Below the pieces are notes generated by a model, which saw nothing but the letters and a program-made list of their open reading frames with translations, ran no database searches and had not been told where the DNA came from. The position numbers were made by a program, and so were the translations under genes. From Staphylococcus marylandisciuri (GTDB lineage Bacteria > Bacillota > Bacilli > Staphylococcales > Staphylococcaceae), in the NCBI RefSeq assembly GCF_025519785.1, contig NZ_JAOPKZ010000011.1, positions 43,401 through 107,400 of the forward strand: a stretch of 64,000 nt of DNA, written 5' to 3'. The number at the start of each line of letters is the position of its first letter. Within the stretch, counting starts at the first letter, position 1. Shown here piece by piece: positions 1 through 8,386 of this stretch.

Positions 1-155
1 CTTGTAGTCAATGTGTTATTTCTTCAACATAGTAGAGAGATACAACAATTATTATAGTTTCCAATTTAATAAGTGATAAGCGGCGGAAGATACTAAATAT
101 GAGTTTGATTTGTCATAATTAGAGGTAAAAATAAGCTATATCAAATGTATTGCAT

Positions 156-317
156 GGGAGCGGGACAGAAATCTAATTTGAATAAAAAGATTTCGTAGTC
201 CCGCCCCGGCAAGGATGACTAGAATTGAAAAAAGCTTGATACAAGCGCATTTTCAAATCAGTCATCTACTGCCAAGATACTGAAAGAGGCTGGGACATTA
301 CATAATATCCCAGCCTC
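156..317 (+). repeat. Dispersed hairpin repeat, full-length copy 1
   Basis: This is a copy of the main intergenic repeat of the window. Module A starts GGGAGCGGGACAGAAATCT and returns as GATTTCGTAGTCCCGCC. Module B is bounded by GGATGACT and AGTCATC. Module C is a GAGGCTGGGAC / CCCAGCCTC hairpin. It is non-coding and lies upstream of the efflux pump. The rest of 1-500 shows no gene I can support. Confidence 0.85.
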
Positions 318-500
318 AAATTAAAAGTATTAGTTAATGATTTCAAGGTTAATGCAGAGACTGTAAAGTATATAAACATAAATATTGCATTAGATAAATG
401 TATGAGAGTAGAATGGTAAAGTTGGTTTTTATAAGTAATGTAATTAAGTAGTTAACATGTTGTTCCTATAAAATCTGTTGAAACGAAAGAAGGGTTATAT

Positions 501-1919
501 GTGACAGAAAATAATTCATCAAGTGTGAAACAGAATATACCGTTGTTTATCGTGTTACTTTCAGGTGCGTTTATCACCATTTTAAATCAAACTTTACTCG
601 GTACTGCACTCCCACCAATTATGAAAGATTTAAAGATAGATGAGAATACTGCACAGTGGTTGCAATCTATCTTTATGCTTATTAATGGTATCATGATTCC
701 AGTAACAGCATTTTTAATTGAGCGGTTTACATCTCGACAACTATTCTTATCTGCAATGACTCTATTTGCTATAGGGACAGTGTTCTGTGCTGTGGCGCCA
801 GAATTCACTACTATCTTAATAGGTCGTATCTTGCAAGCTGCTGGTGCTGGTATAATGATGCCGCTTATGCAAACCCTGTTGTTTATGCTTTTCCCTAAAG
901 ATAAGAGGGGAACAGCGATGGGGCTATTTGGTCTCATCATTGCCTTTGCACCTGCGATTGGCCCTACACTTTCTGGTATACTAGTTGAACATCTAACTTG
1001 GAGAAGTGTGTTCTACGTTATCTTGCCTATAGCGATTATTAATATCATTACTGCTTACTTCCTACTACGAAATGTCACAGAGTTAAAACATCCTAAATTG
1101 GATAAACTCTCTGTACTATTATCAACGCTCGGATTTGGTGGTTTACTTTATAGTTTCAGTAGTGTAAGTGGTTCAGGATGGATAAGTGTCCAATTTATCT
1201 TACCGATGATTATTGGTATTGTCTCATTATATTTATTCATTACACGTCAATTGAAATTAGAGCAGCCTATGTTAGAATTCCGAGTGTTTAAACATACCAT
1301 ATTTACATTAGGTACTGGGCTGAGCATGATCGTCTTCGGTGTGATGATTTCAACAAACGTTATTCTGCCACTATATATGCAAAATATGTTGCAATTTAGC
1401 GCTTTAGAATCTGGTCTAGCATTGTTACCCGGCGCAGTTATAATGGGGGCTATGAACCCGCTCACAGGATACCTCTTTGACAAATTTGGAGGGAAATGGC
1501 TAGCGCGTATTGGATTATTTATCTTATTCGCTTCAAGTTTAGCCTTTATCAATTTGGATAGTCATACAAGTTTTGCTTACGTCGCTTCAATGAACGCTGT
1601 ACGTATGATATCTATAGCTATGGTTATGATGCCGATGACCACATTATCTATCAACCAATTGCCTGATAATTTGATTCCACATGGCACAGCGATGAATAAT
1701 ACATTTAGACAGATGGCCGGTGCAATTGGTACGGCTGTATTCATTACTATTATGTCTATGAGTGCAGATCCTTCTAAAGGTATGGACGGCATGGTACACG
1801 GCGTAAATATGTCATTCTTAGCTTCAGTTATTCTAGCTGGTCTAGCCTTCTTATTATCATTTAAGTTAAAAGACGAGAACGAAGAAGGGAAGAAGACACG
1901 GCGTAGAACAGCGGACTAA
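501..1919 (+). CDS. DHA2-family MFS multidrug efflux permease
   Basis: This is a predicted proton-driven drug exporter in the cytoplasmic membrane. The 472-residue length, about 14 hydrophobic segments and the early motif LNQTLLGTALPPIMKDL fit the 14-helix EmrB/QacA-like DHA2 group. The antiporter motif region GRILQAAGAGIMMP lies near residue 115, and the C-terminus is charged (EEGKKTRRRTAD). The start is GTG at 501, preceded by a GAAAGAAGGG Shine-Dalgarno-like stretch. It is monocistronic, with a strong hairpin after it. The substrate cannot be told from sequence; lincosamide, dye or antiseptic efflux are all possible in this family. Confidence 0.85.
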   Translation: MTENNSSSVKQNIPLFIVLLSGAFITILNQTLLGTALPPIMKDLKIDENTAQWLQSIFMLINGIMIPVTAFLIERFTSRQLFLSAMTLFAIGTVFCAVAPEFTTILIGRILQAAGAGIMMPLMQTLLFMLFPKDKRGTAMGLFGLIIAFAPAIGPTLSGILVEHLTWRSVFYVILPIAIINIITAYFLLRNVTELKHPKLDKLSVLLSTLGFGGLLYSFSSVSGSGWISVQFILPMIIGIVSLYLFITRQLKLEQPMLEFRVFKHTIFTLGTGLSMIVFGVMISTNVILPLYMQNMLQFSALESGLALLPGAVIMGAMNPLTGYLFDKFGGKWLARIGLFILFASSLAFINLDSHTSFAYVASMNAVRMISIAMVMMPMTTLSINQLPDNLIPHGTAMNNTFRQMAGAIGTAVFITIMSMSADPSKGMDGMVHGVNMSFLASVILAGLAFLLSFKLKDENEEGKKTRRRTAD

Positions 1920-2074
1920 TAGAAATAGAGGAAGTCTGCCCGTGGTGTAAAAATGTAAATAGATGAATAGTTAGTAAGCTAAAAAACTATTTTTATATAC
2001 TGTAGTTAATTGAGCCTTGAGGTTCTATCCATTCTTGAAGGAAGGGCGAAAGTTTGCAGCTTTAAATATTTAAG

Positions 2075-2115
2075 CTCCTCATGATTAGTGTAAAAATCTA
2101 ATGATGAGGAGTTTT
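2075..2115 (+). terminator. Rho-independent terminator after the efflux gene
   Basis: The arms CTCCTCATGATTAG and CTAATGATGAGGAG pair with a single mismatch and are followed by TTTTCTT. It lies between the efflux gene and the two-component system and separates their transcription. Confidence 0.75.
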
Positions 2116-2192
2116 CTTATTTATACTTCTTAAATGAGGGTGTATGATAAAAGGTAAGATAAAGTGGGAGTTTTTATAAGGAGTACCAAATT

Positions 2193-2858
2193 ATGAAGAT
2201 ATTTATTGTCGAAGACGACTTGGTTATTGCAGAGAGTTTACAAGCAGAACTACAGAAGTGGCATTATGAAGTAGATATAGCATACGATTTCAATGCAATA
2301 TTTGAAGAGTTTCAACGCAGTCAGGCGCACCTCATACTACTGGATATTAATCTGCCTTCATTTAATGGTTTCCATTGGTGCCAGGAAATTCGAAAGATCT
2401 CCAATGTACCTATCGTGTTCATTAGCTCTCGTACAGATAATATGGATCAAATTATGGCAATGCAAATGGGCGGAGATGATTTTATTGAAAAGCCCTTTGA
2501 TATGTCCTTAACGATAGCGAAAATACAAGCCTTATTACGGCGGTCTTATAATTTCGCGGTTACACAAAACACCTTAGAAGCAAAAGGGTGCAAATTGTAT
2601 ATAGACGAAGCGAAAGTAGAATACAATGGTCAGACAGAAAGATTATCATTCACTGAGCTCCAAATAGTGCAATTACTTTTCCAAAACGAAGGAAAGTTTG
2701 TAAGTAAGACAGATTTGATTGAAAAGTGTTGGGAATCAGAACATTTTATTGATGATAACACGTTAGCTGTAAATATTAATCGTCTGCGTAAAAAGTTGCA
2801 TAATTTAGGCTTAGAACATTTTATTGAGAATAGGAAGAATGTCGGTTACCGCATTTAG
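2193..2858 (+). CDS. OmpR-type response regulator, BraR/NsaR-like
   Basis: This is a DNA-binding response regulator of 221 residues. The receiver domain (1-115) has the acidic pocket VEDD and the phospho-acceptor Asp51 (LLLDINLP), plus the lysine of EKPFD. The C-terminal winged helix includes SFTELQIVQLLFQNE and DNTLAVNINRLRKKL. From memory it closely resembles staphylococcal BraR (NsaR), which responds to nisin and bacitracin through an ABC sensor. The start ATG has AAGGAG upstream, and the sensor kinase begins 6 nt after its stop, so the two are co-transcribed. No ABC transporter genes lie within this window on either side, unlike the usual Bce-type modules. Confidence 0.85.
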   Translation: MKIFIVEDDLVIAESLQAELQKWHYEVDIAYDFNAIFEEFQRSQAHLILLDINLPSFNGFHWCQEIRKISNVPIVFISSRTDNMDQIMAMQMGGDDFIEKPFDMSLTIAKIQALLRRSYNFAVTQNTLEAKGCKLYIDEAKVEYNGQTERLSFTELQIVQLLFQNEGKFVSKTDLIEKCWESEHFIDDNTLAVNINRLRKKLHNLGLEHFIENRKNVGYRI

Positions 2859-2864
2859 GAGGGG

Positions 2865-3767
2865 ATGCGTATTAATTTTTTAAGATATGTTGGTAAAGAG
2901 TTATTTATTACCATAGTCCTATTGTTACTCTTTTTATATACTTTTTACGTCTATTCTTTACCTTTTGCTCCATTTCTCGTTGTGCTAGCTATTACGGTAT
3001 TCATTTTCTGCCTGTACCTATTTTATCGCCTCATCACTTTTAAAAATGAAATCAGTCAAAAAGAATATATAGACAACCTTCAACATGAGATGCATGAAAT
3101 TAGAAATGAGCAACTTCAGTATAAGAAAGAGGTAGAGGCCTATTTCCTAACATGGGTTCATCAGATGAAGACACCTATCACGGCCTCTAAACTATTGTTG
3201 TCCCGGAACGAAGAAGGAATGGCCAACAGAGTTAGACAAGAGATTATTCAAATCGATAACTATACTAATCTCGCTTTAAGTTATTTAAAACTATTAAACC
3301 ACAAGGCAGATATGGTTATGAATCCTGTGAAAATTGACGATTTAATACGTCCTTTAATTAAGAAGTATTCAATTCAATTTATAGATAACAACACGCGAAT
3401 TCATTATGAAAAGGTAGAAGAAACAGTTATCACAGATGCGCGATGGTCATCTATCATGATCGAGCAAATATTAAATAATGCTTTAAAGTATGCGCGCGGT
3501 AAAGATATATGGATTTATTTTGATCGAGAGGATAACATATTAAGCATTAAAGATAACGGGATTGGGATAAGTAAAGCAGATTTACCCAAGATATTTGACC
3601 AAGGTTATTCAGGGTATAATGGTCGTCTAAATGAAAGATCAAGCGGTATTGGACTATTTATTGTGAAACGCATTTCGAGCCATTTAAGTCACAATATTGA
3701 TGTTTCCTCAACGCTTGGCGAGGGATCAATATTTAAGATTCAGTTCCCTCGGAATAATGGTTTTTAA
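2865..3767 (+). CDS. Intramembrane-sensing histidine kinase, BraS/NsaS-like
   Basis: This is a sensor kinase of 300 residues. Two transmembrane helices (about 12-30 and 36-56) are separated by almost no extracellular loop, typical of Bce-type kinases that sense through a partner ABC permease. The phospho-acceptor is His99 in WVHQMKTPIT. The ATPase domain has the N box EQILNNALKYA, the G1 box DNGIGI and the G2 region SSGIGLFIVKR. It partners the regulator just upstream. About 1.2 kb of gene-poor DNA follows where a transporter might be expected, so the pair either acts on a distant transporter or has lost its own. Confidence 0.85.
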   Translation: MRINFLRYVGKELFITIVLLLLFLYTFYVYSLPFAPFLVVLAITVFIFCLYLFYRLITFKNEISQKEYIDNLQHEMHEIRNEQLQYKKEVEAYFLTWVHQMKTPITASKLLLSRNEEGMANRVRQEIIQIDNYTNLALSYLKLLNHKADMVMNPVKIDDLIRPLIKKYSIQFIDNNTRIHYEKVEETVITDARWSSIMIEQILNNALKYARGKDIWIYFDREDNILSIKDNGIGISKADLPKIFDQGYSGYNGRLNERSSGIGLFIVKRISSHLSHNIDVSSTLGEGSIFKIQFPRNNGF

Positions 3768-5006
3768 CTTAATTGATTGAAAGGGTTGAGTACATTATCT
3801 AGTAGTTGGAAGACATATCGCATGAATAGGTAAAGATGTGGGCAATGAGGAATGATTTTTTCAATACAGATATGCTCATGAAACTATAATACAATATGGC
3901 AGGGGACTGTTTATAGTTGAGAGTCACTGAAATAGTATGATGTAGCGTTATAGTATACAATGCTAGCGTGAGGAATATGAGAGATACGTTAATGTGAAAT
4001 GGTTTAAATTTAGGTTAATCAATGTATCTTATTCTCAATCACTGCAGTTCTAATTGTATGTCTTTAACTTTATCATCTTCAGCTTCCCAAGCATAGTTAA
4101 TGTAATTCTCAACCCTTTTTGAATTACCACTTTTAAATGAGTGCGATTTACCTTTCATTTATTATCCAAAAGTATAGTTACAACGTCACTCAATTTTGGC
4201 TCATATGAGCTGTGTTGAAGGGTATAAAGTAATCTGACTTAATGATGAGCCAGTCGATCTGTACACTTCATTTAAAAGTATAACTCTAGATTGAGGAATT
4301 TCTAAACTATCAATCACAACTTAAATATAAGCTACACACTTATAATGAGAGTCACATGGAAGAAAGTTAGCGTGTGCAAACGCTTATCAGTTATACATGA
4401 TGTGATAGTGAGCTTAGCGGCTATCGCATGAAAAAGCATGCTCATAAATAAACGTGCTAGATATGACTTCTGCAACCATGAGGGTGGCACTCACTCTCTG
4501 TTGATATAAGTTTGAGTAGCCGAAATGGGTAAGCAAATTTATTTAAAAAGAGTTGAAATAAGAAGTGCCGCATTTGGGGAGAGGGGATTATGGTTTAAGA
4601 CAAATAACATAATTTTAAATAATAACTGAGCTTACGACGCTTAAAGTTTTCTGATATTTCTAAAAACTAAAACTAAAACTTATGGATATCTACAGTGTAC
4701 GCTATATTTTGATATCTGGATATACCCAATTTTATATCATTTTACTTTTTAAGTTGTAGGCTGTTTAATTTTGCGATTTTATCAACCTAAAATACTAAAA
4801 TTATAACCAAAAAGAGAGGCTGGGACATAAATCCCAGCCGCTTTCAGCATCTTGGCAGTAGATGACTGATTTGAAAATGCGCTTGTATTAAGCTTTTTTC
4901 AATTCTAGTCATCCTTGCCGGGGCGGGACTACGAAATCTTTTATTCAAATTAGATTTCTGTCCCGCTCCCTCGAAAATAATTTTATGATAGGCATTGTAT
5001 AAAAAG
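3768..5006. other. Gene-poor intergenic region with one very small ORF
   Basis: I see no recognisable gene over about 1.05 kb before the repeat at 4815. On the minus strand, 4039-4158 could encode a 39-residue hydrophilic peptide beginning MKGKSHSFKSGNS and ending DIQLELQ. It has no convincing ribosome binding site, so it is more likely chance or a remnant. Base composition is like that of the neighbours. Confidence 0.4.
4815..4970 (-). repeat. Dispersed hairpin repeat, full-length copy 2
   Basis: This copy is in reverse orientation. The C hairpin (GAGGCTGGGACATAAATCCCAGCC) is first, then the B arms, then the A hairpin ending TGTCCCGCTCCC. It lies just past the 3' end of the flavoprotein gene. 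Confidence 0.85.
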
Positions 5007-7070
5007 TTAATAAACGTCTCTTTGATAACGTTGTTCCTTACGCATCTTAGTAGTAAATTTCTCAGCCTCTTTTTCTGTGAAATGCCCTTCTTTTTGTAAC
5101 ACTTCTAAGATTGCATCATGAACCCCTGTAGCCATTTGATCTTTATCGCCACAGACGAATAGAGCGGCGCCATTGATGATCCAGTTATAGATGGTCTCGC
5201 TGTTCTCTAAAATAAGGTGTTGAACATAAACTTTATCTTTTGTTTCACGTGAAAAGGCTAAATCAAGTTTAGTTAGATAGCCTTTATCTAACCAATGTTC
5301 TAGTTCTTCTTGATAAAGATAGTCAGTTTTTCTATATTGATTACCAAAGATAAGCCAGCTATCTTTCTTTAATCCGCGATGCTCAGCCTCTTGTAAATAA
5401 GCTCGATAAGGCGCGATACCAGTCCCCGCACCAATCATGATAACTGGTGTCTTATCTTCAAATGGGAACTTGAAGTTTGGATTCTTTCTGAAATAAATAG
5501 GTATCTCATCTCCAGGCTTTAATCGATCTGCTATCTGAACGGAACATACACCGTGTCTATCGCGTCCATGAGAGTGATAGCGAACCGCACTCACTGTAAT
5601 ATGAACTTCAGAAGGCGTAACTAAATTACTACTGGAAATAGAGTATTCTCGTGGTGGCATCTTACGTAGAATATCTTGTAATAATTTAGGTTCTAAATGC
5701 TCTGGAGGGAAGTCCCTTAATAAATCTACAAAGTCTCTTCCGTAGGCATATGATTTCGCCCAGCCATCATCTAATAGGCTTTCTGATAGAGCGGCATTAT
5801 TAAACATATCTCCAGCTTTAGTTAGAAGCGCAGGCGTGAGTTTCGTTATTTCAAAATGATAAATCAGAGCTTCTTTAAGCGAAGCCACCTCTCCTTCAAG
5901 ATTAACTGGGATTTCTGTATCAGCCTTCCAATCAAGCGTTTGAATGAGGTCATCAACTAACTCTGGATCATTGTGGGGAATAATAGCTAAGATATCCCCG
6001 GGTTCATAAGATGTTTTTTCGGGATCTATTTCTAGCTCTAAATGGTGTACTTCTTTATTTGATCCAGGTTTATTTAACAGCACGTTATCAATGACTTTAG
6101 ATTGGAATGGGTTAGCCTTTGTATATTGTTCGGAAGGTGTAGCGACGTCGCCTTTAGTCACTGATTCTTCTGGGCTTGAAGTGATGACACAAGCTGGACT
6201 ACTTGGATCATGCATAGCTTCGTTAGTATGATCAGATTCACTTGAAACTGTTGTTACTGCGCTAGGTTCAGAGGGAGTAGTCTCTTTACTACACTCCTTT
6301 TCAGTTTCATTCACACGATCACTATTTGTTTCTTTACTATGAGAAACAGGACCACTAGCATTAAGGATGTCTAACATTTTATCCATCCATTGCTCAGAAG
6401 TTTCTTCGAAATCAAAGTCACAGTCTACACGAGGTGATAAACGGTTACCGCCTAATTCACCTAGAATATGATCGAAATCTTTTCCTGCTTGGCAGAAATT
6501 ATCGAAATCTTGATCACCTAGAGCGAGCACTGAGAAGTTGACTTGAGACATGTCGGGAGCTTCATCGCTATGCAAGTACTCATAGGTATCTAAAGCATTA
6601 ATTGGCGGCTCCCCTACACCTTGTGTTGAACAAATGATAAATAACGGGGAAGTGTGAGGGAGGTCTTCCGTTGAGAACTCGTCCATTTCATATAAATGAG
6701 TCTTAAAATCATGAGCTTTCAGCTTTTCTTCAAAATCTTCAGCTACACATTCAGCATTTCCAGTTTCAGTTCCAAAAAGAATCGTAATTTCTTCTGGCCG
6801 TTCAGTAAGCGTCGCACCCTTACCTTCAGAAGAGCTGTCTTTGTTCGTCTCTTGAACTTCATCACTCGAATTACTGTTATCTTCAAGGGATTGTTCTTCG
6901 GCCATAGTCTCGTTAGGCTGCGTTTCTTCAGCTTGAGTTCTTTCAGATTGGCTTAACAGGTAACCACTTAACCAGTTCTCTTGTTCTGGACTTAAAGTCG
7001 GCAATATTTTATTTAATAAAGACAGTTGTTCTTCGCTAAATGGACTGTTAGTTGAATTTAATTGCAACAC
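5007..7070 (-). CDS. Sulfite reductase-type diflavin reductase (CysJ-like)
   Basis: This is a predicted NADPH-dependent FAD/FMN electron-transfer flavoprotein. It has an acidic N-terminal segment (1-92), then an FMN flavodoxin domain starting at TILFGTETGNAE (residue 96). A Ser/Thr/Glu-rich linker spans roughly 245-320. The FAD domain has the R-x-Y-S motif PPREYSISSS, the NADPH domain has GAGTGIAPYRAYLQ, and the C-terminal RYQRDVY is typical of CysJ. At 687 residues it is longer than the roughly 600 of Escherichia coli CysJ because of the extra N-terminus and linker. No sulfite reductase haemoprotein (cysI) lies in the window, so its partner is unknown. A parS-like site is embedded in the coding sequence. 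Confidence 0.85.
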   Translation of the reverse strand: MLQLNSTNSPFSEEQLSLLNKILPTLSPEQENWLSGYLLSQSERTQAEETQPNETMAEEQSLEDNSNSSDEVQETNKDSSSEGKGATLTERPEEITILFGTETGNAECVAEDFEEKLKAHDFKTHLYEMDEFSTEDLPHTSPLFIICSTQGVGEPPINALDTYEYLHSDEAPDMSQVNFSVLALGDQDFDNFCQAGKDFDHILGELGGNRLSPRVDCDFDFEETSEQWMDKMLDILNASGPVSHSKETNSDRVNETEKECSKETTPSEPSAVTTVSSESDHTNEAMHDPSSPACVITSSPEESVTKGDVATPSEQYTKANPFQSKVIDNVLLNKPGSNKEVHHLELEIDPEKTSYEPGDILAIIPHNDPELVDDLIQTLDWKADTEIPVNLEGEVASLKEALIYHFEITKLTPALLTKAGDMFNNAALSESLLDDGWAKSYAYGRDFVDLLRDFPPEHLEPKLLQDILRKMPPREYSISSSNLVTPSEVHITVSAVRYHSHGRDRHGVCSVQIADRLKPGDEIPIYFRKNPNFKFPFEDKTPVIMIGAGTGIAPYRAYLQEAEHRGLKKDSWLIFGNQYRKTDYLYQEELEHWLDKGYLTKLDLAFSRETKDKVYVQHLILENSETIYNWIINGAALFVCGDKDQMATGVHDAILEVLQKEGHFTEKEAEKFTTKMRKEQRYQRDVY
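5241..5256. promoter_or_regulatory. parS-like ParB binding site inside the flavoprotein gene
   Basis: TGTTTCACGTGAAAAG matches the Firmicute parS consensus TGTTNCACGTGAAACA at all but the last two specified positions and keeps the CACGTG core. The chromosomal ParB gene is 10 kb away at 15306. A site within a coding region is normal for parS. Binding is inferred. Confidence 0.6.
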
Positions 7071-7365
7071 ATCTCACCTCTTACTTTCATTGTAATCCTA
7101 TCTATTTTACTGTTAAAATATTCCGTTCATTATTAACACTACTACATTAATATAAGTTTATGCGTTAAACGTTATTAGCGCAACAGGGTTAAGACTGATG
7201 AGAGAGGGGGCCTTAATTATATTACTATCGCGTAAGGCTAACTACACTTCTATAATAGCGGAAAATGAGGTCTACTAGAAAACCTCTAGATTATTTAAAA
7301 AACCTTACTCCATCATTATCTCACACATCCAGTTACTATAAATCTACTTCTAACCACAATAAAAG

Positions 7366-7406
7366 TTCCCTCTGTAAATTCACCTAAGAATATCTTACAG
7401 AGGGAA
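7366..7406 (-). terminator. Terminator of the met operon/cyclase (minus strand)
   Basis: The perfect 12-bp arms TTCCCTCTGTAA and TTACAGAGGGAA are followed on the minus strand by CTTTTATT. It is the first strong hairpin after the cyclase gene that ends the met operon. Confidence 0.65.
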
Positions 7407-7423
7407 TAATCATATTCATCAAA

Positions 7424-7503
7424 GGGGAGCTGGGACATAAAGGTCTTTGCCGGGGCGGGACTACGAAATCTTTTTATTCAAATTAGATTTCTGTCCCGCT
7501 CCC
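7424..7503 (-). repeat. Dispersed hairpin repeat, internally deleted copy 3
   Basis: A short piece of the C module (GCTGGGACATAAAGGTCTTTG) is joined directly to the A hairpin (GGGGCGGGACTACG to CTGTCCCGCTCCC). The B module is missing, which shows the modular build of the repeat. Confidence 0.8.
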
Positions 7504-7610
7504 ATTTAGGTTTTCAAACATTGTGTATCGTATTTCAGACTTCAAATTTGTTTAACAATAATTAGGTTTAAGTTATAGGGCATCAATTGAATGATAAATA
7601 TTATTATACA

Positions 7611-8366
7611 TCATGCATTAGGTTTAATCGCAAATGCTCGAACTGGGAAGCCTGGTGCATCCTTAGGTTTTGGACTAATAGCATAGATGATAGCGCCACG
7701 TGTAGGGAGTTGGTCTAAATGGGCTAACAGTTCTACTTGGAAGGTATCTTGACCTAAGATATAACGTTCCCCAACGATATCACCATTTTTAGCTACATCC
7801 ACCGATGCGTCAGTATCAAATGTTTCATGGCCTATAGCTTTGACGCCCCGTTCTTCTATTAGAAACTTTAATGCATCAAGCCCCCAACCGGGCAAATGTT
7901 GGTTCCCTTGAGCATCTTTATTTTCAAAGCGTTCACTATCTGGCCAACGCTTAGACCAATCTGTGCGTAGAGCTACGAAGGTATCGCTTTCAATTTTACC
8001 ATGTTGACCTTCCCAGGTTAATAAATGATCTTTAGTTAATATGAAATCTGCATTGTCTTGGGCTTCTGTTGAATAATCTAACACGATAAGCGGTAATACT
8101 AATTCTTTCAAATCTAATTCATCAAGATAACGTTTATTCTCCACGAAGTGTATAGGTGCGTCGATATGTGTACCATATTGTGTTACTAAATTCCATCTCT
8201 GAACGTAGAAACCATGTTCTTTGACGGTAAACAATGTAGAAACATTCGCTTTTTCAAATTCACTAAATCGTGGAATGTCTTCATCAAACGTGTGAGTCAA
8301 GTCGACCCACGTTGCGGATTTGAGTTCATTTAATTGATTCCATAGAGGATACGTCATACTGGTCAC
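7611..8366 (-). CDS. Cyclase/kynurenine-formamidase-like family protein
   Basis: This is a predicted metal-dependent hydrolase of the cyclase family (251 residues). Hallmarks are the N-terminal LTHTFDEDIPRF and the metal motif GTHIDAPIHF (HxxxD type), plus a later HETFDTDASVD. It starts 20 nt after the metE stop with an AGAGGTGACC binding site, so it is probably the last gene of the met operon. The substrate is unknown; family members include arylformamidases. A role in handling a methionine-pathway side product is only inferred from position. Confidence 0.75.
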   Translation of the reverse strand: MTSMTYPLWNQLNELKSATWVDLTHTFDEDIPRFSEFEKANVSTLFTVKEHGFYVQRWNLVTQYGTHIDAPIHFVENKRYLDELDLKELVLPLIVLDYSTEAQDNADFILTKDHLLTWEGQHGKIESDTFVALRTDWSKRWPDSERFENKDAQGNQHLPGWGLDALKFLIEERGVKAIGHETFDTDASVDVAKNGDIVGERYILGQDTFQVELLAHLDQLPTRGAIIYAISPKPKDAPGFPVRAFAIKPNA

Positions 8367-8386
8367 CTCTTATACATTAATAAATG

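Larger units (their letters stand above)
7071..7610. other. Intergenic region between cyclase and flavoprotein genes
   Basis: It holds the promoter region of the flavoprotein gene, a hairpin terminator at 7366-7406 and a partial dispersed repeat at 7424-7503. No gene is seen. Confidence 0.6.

Noticed and set aside
6696..6956. Plus-strand open frame opposite the flavoprotein gene
   Set aside because: It is an antisense shadow in the acidic low-complexity part, Phe- and Ser-rich only because it reads the Glu-rich codons backwards.
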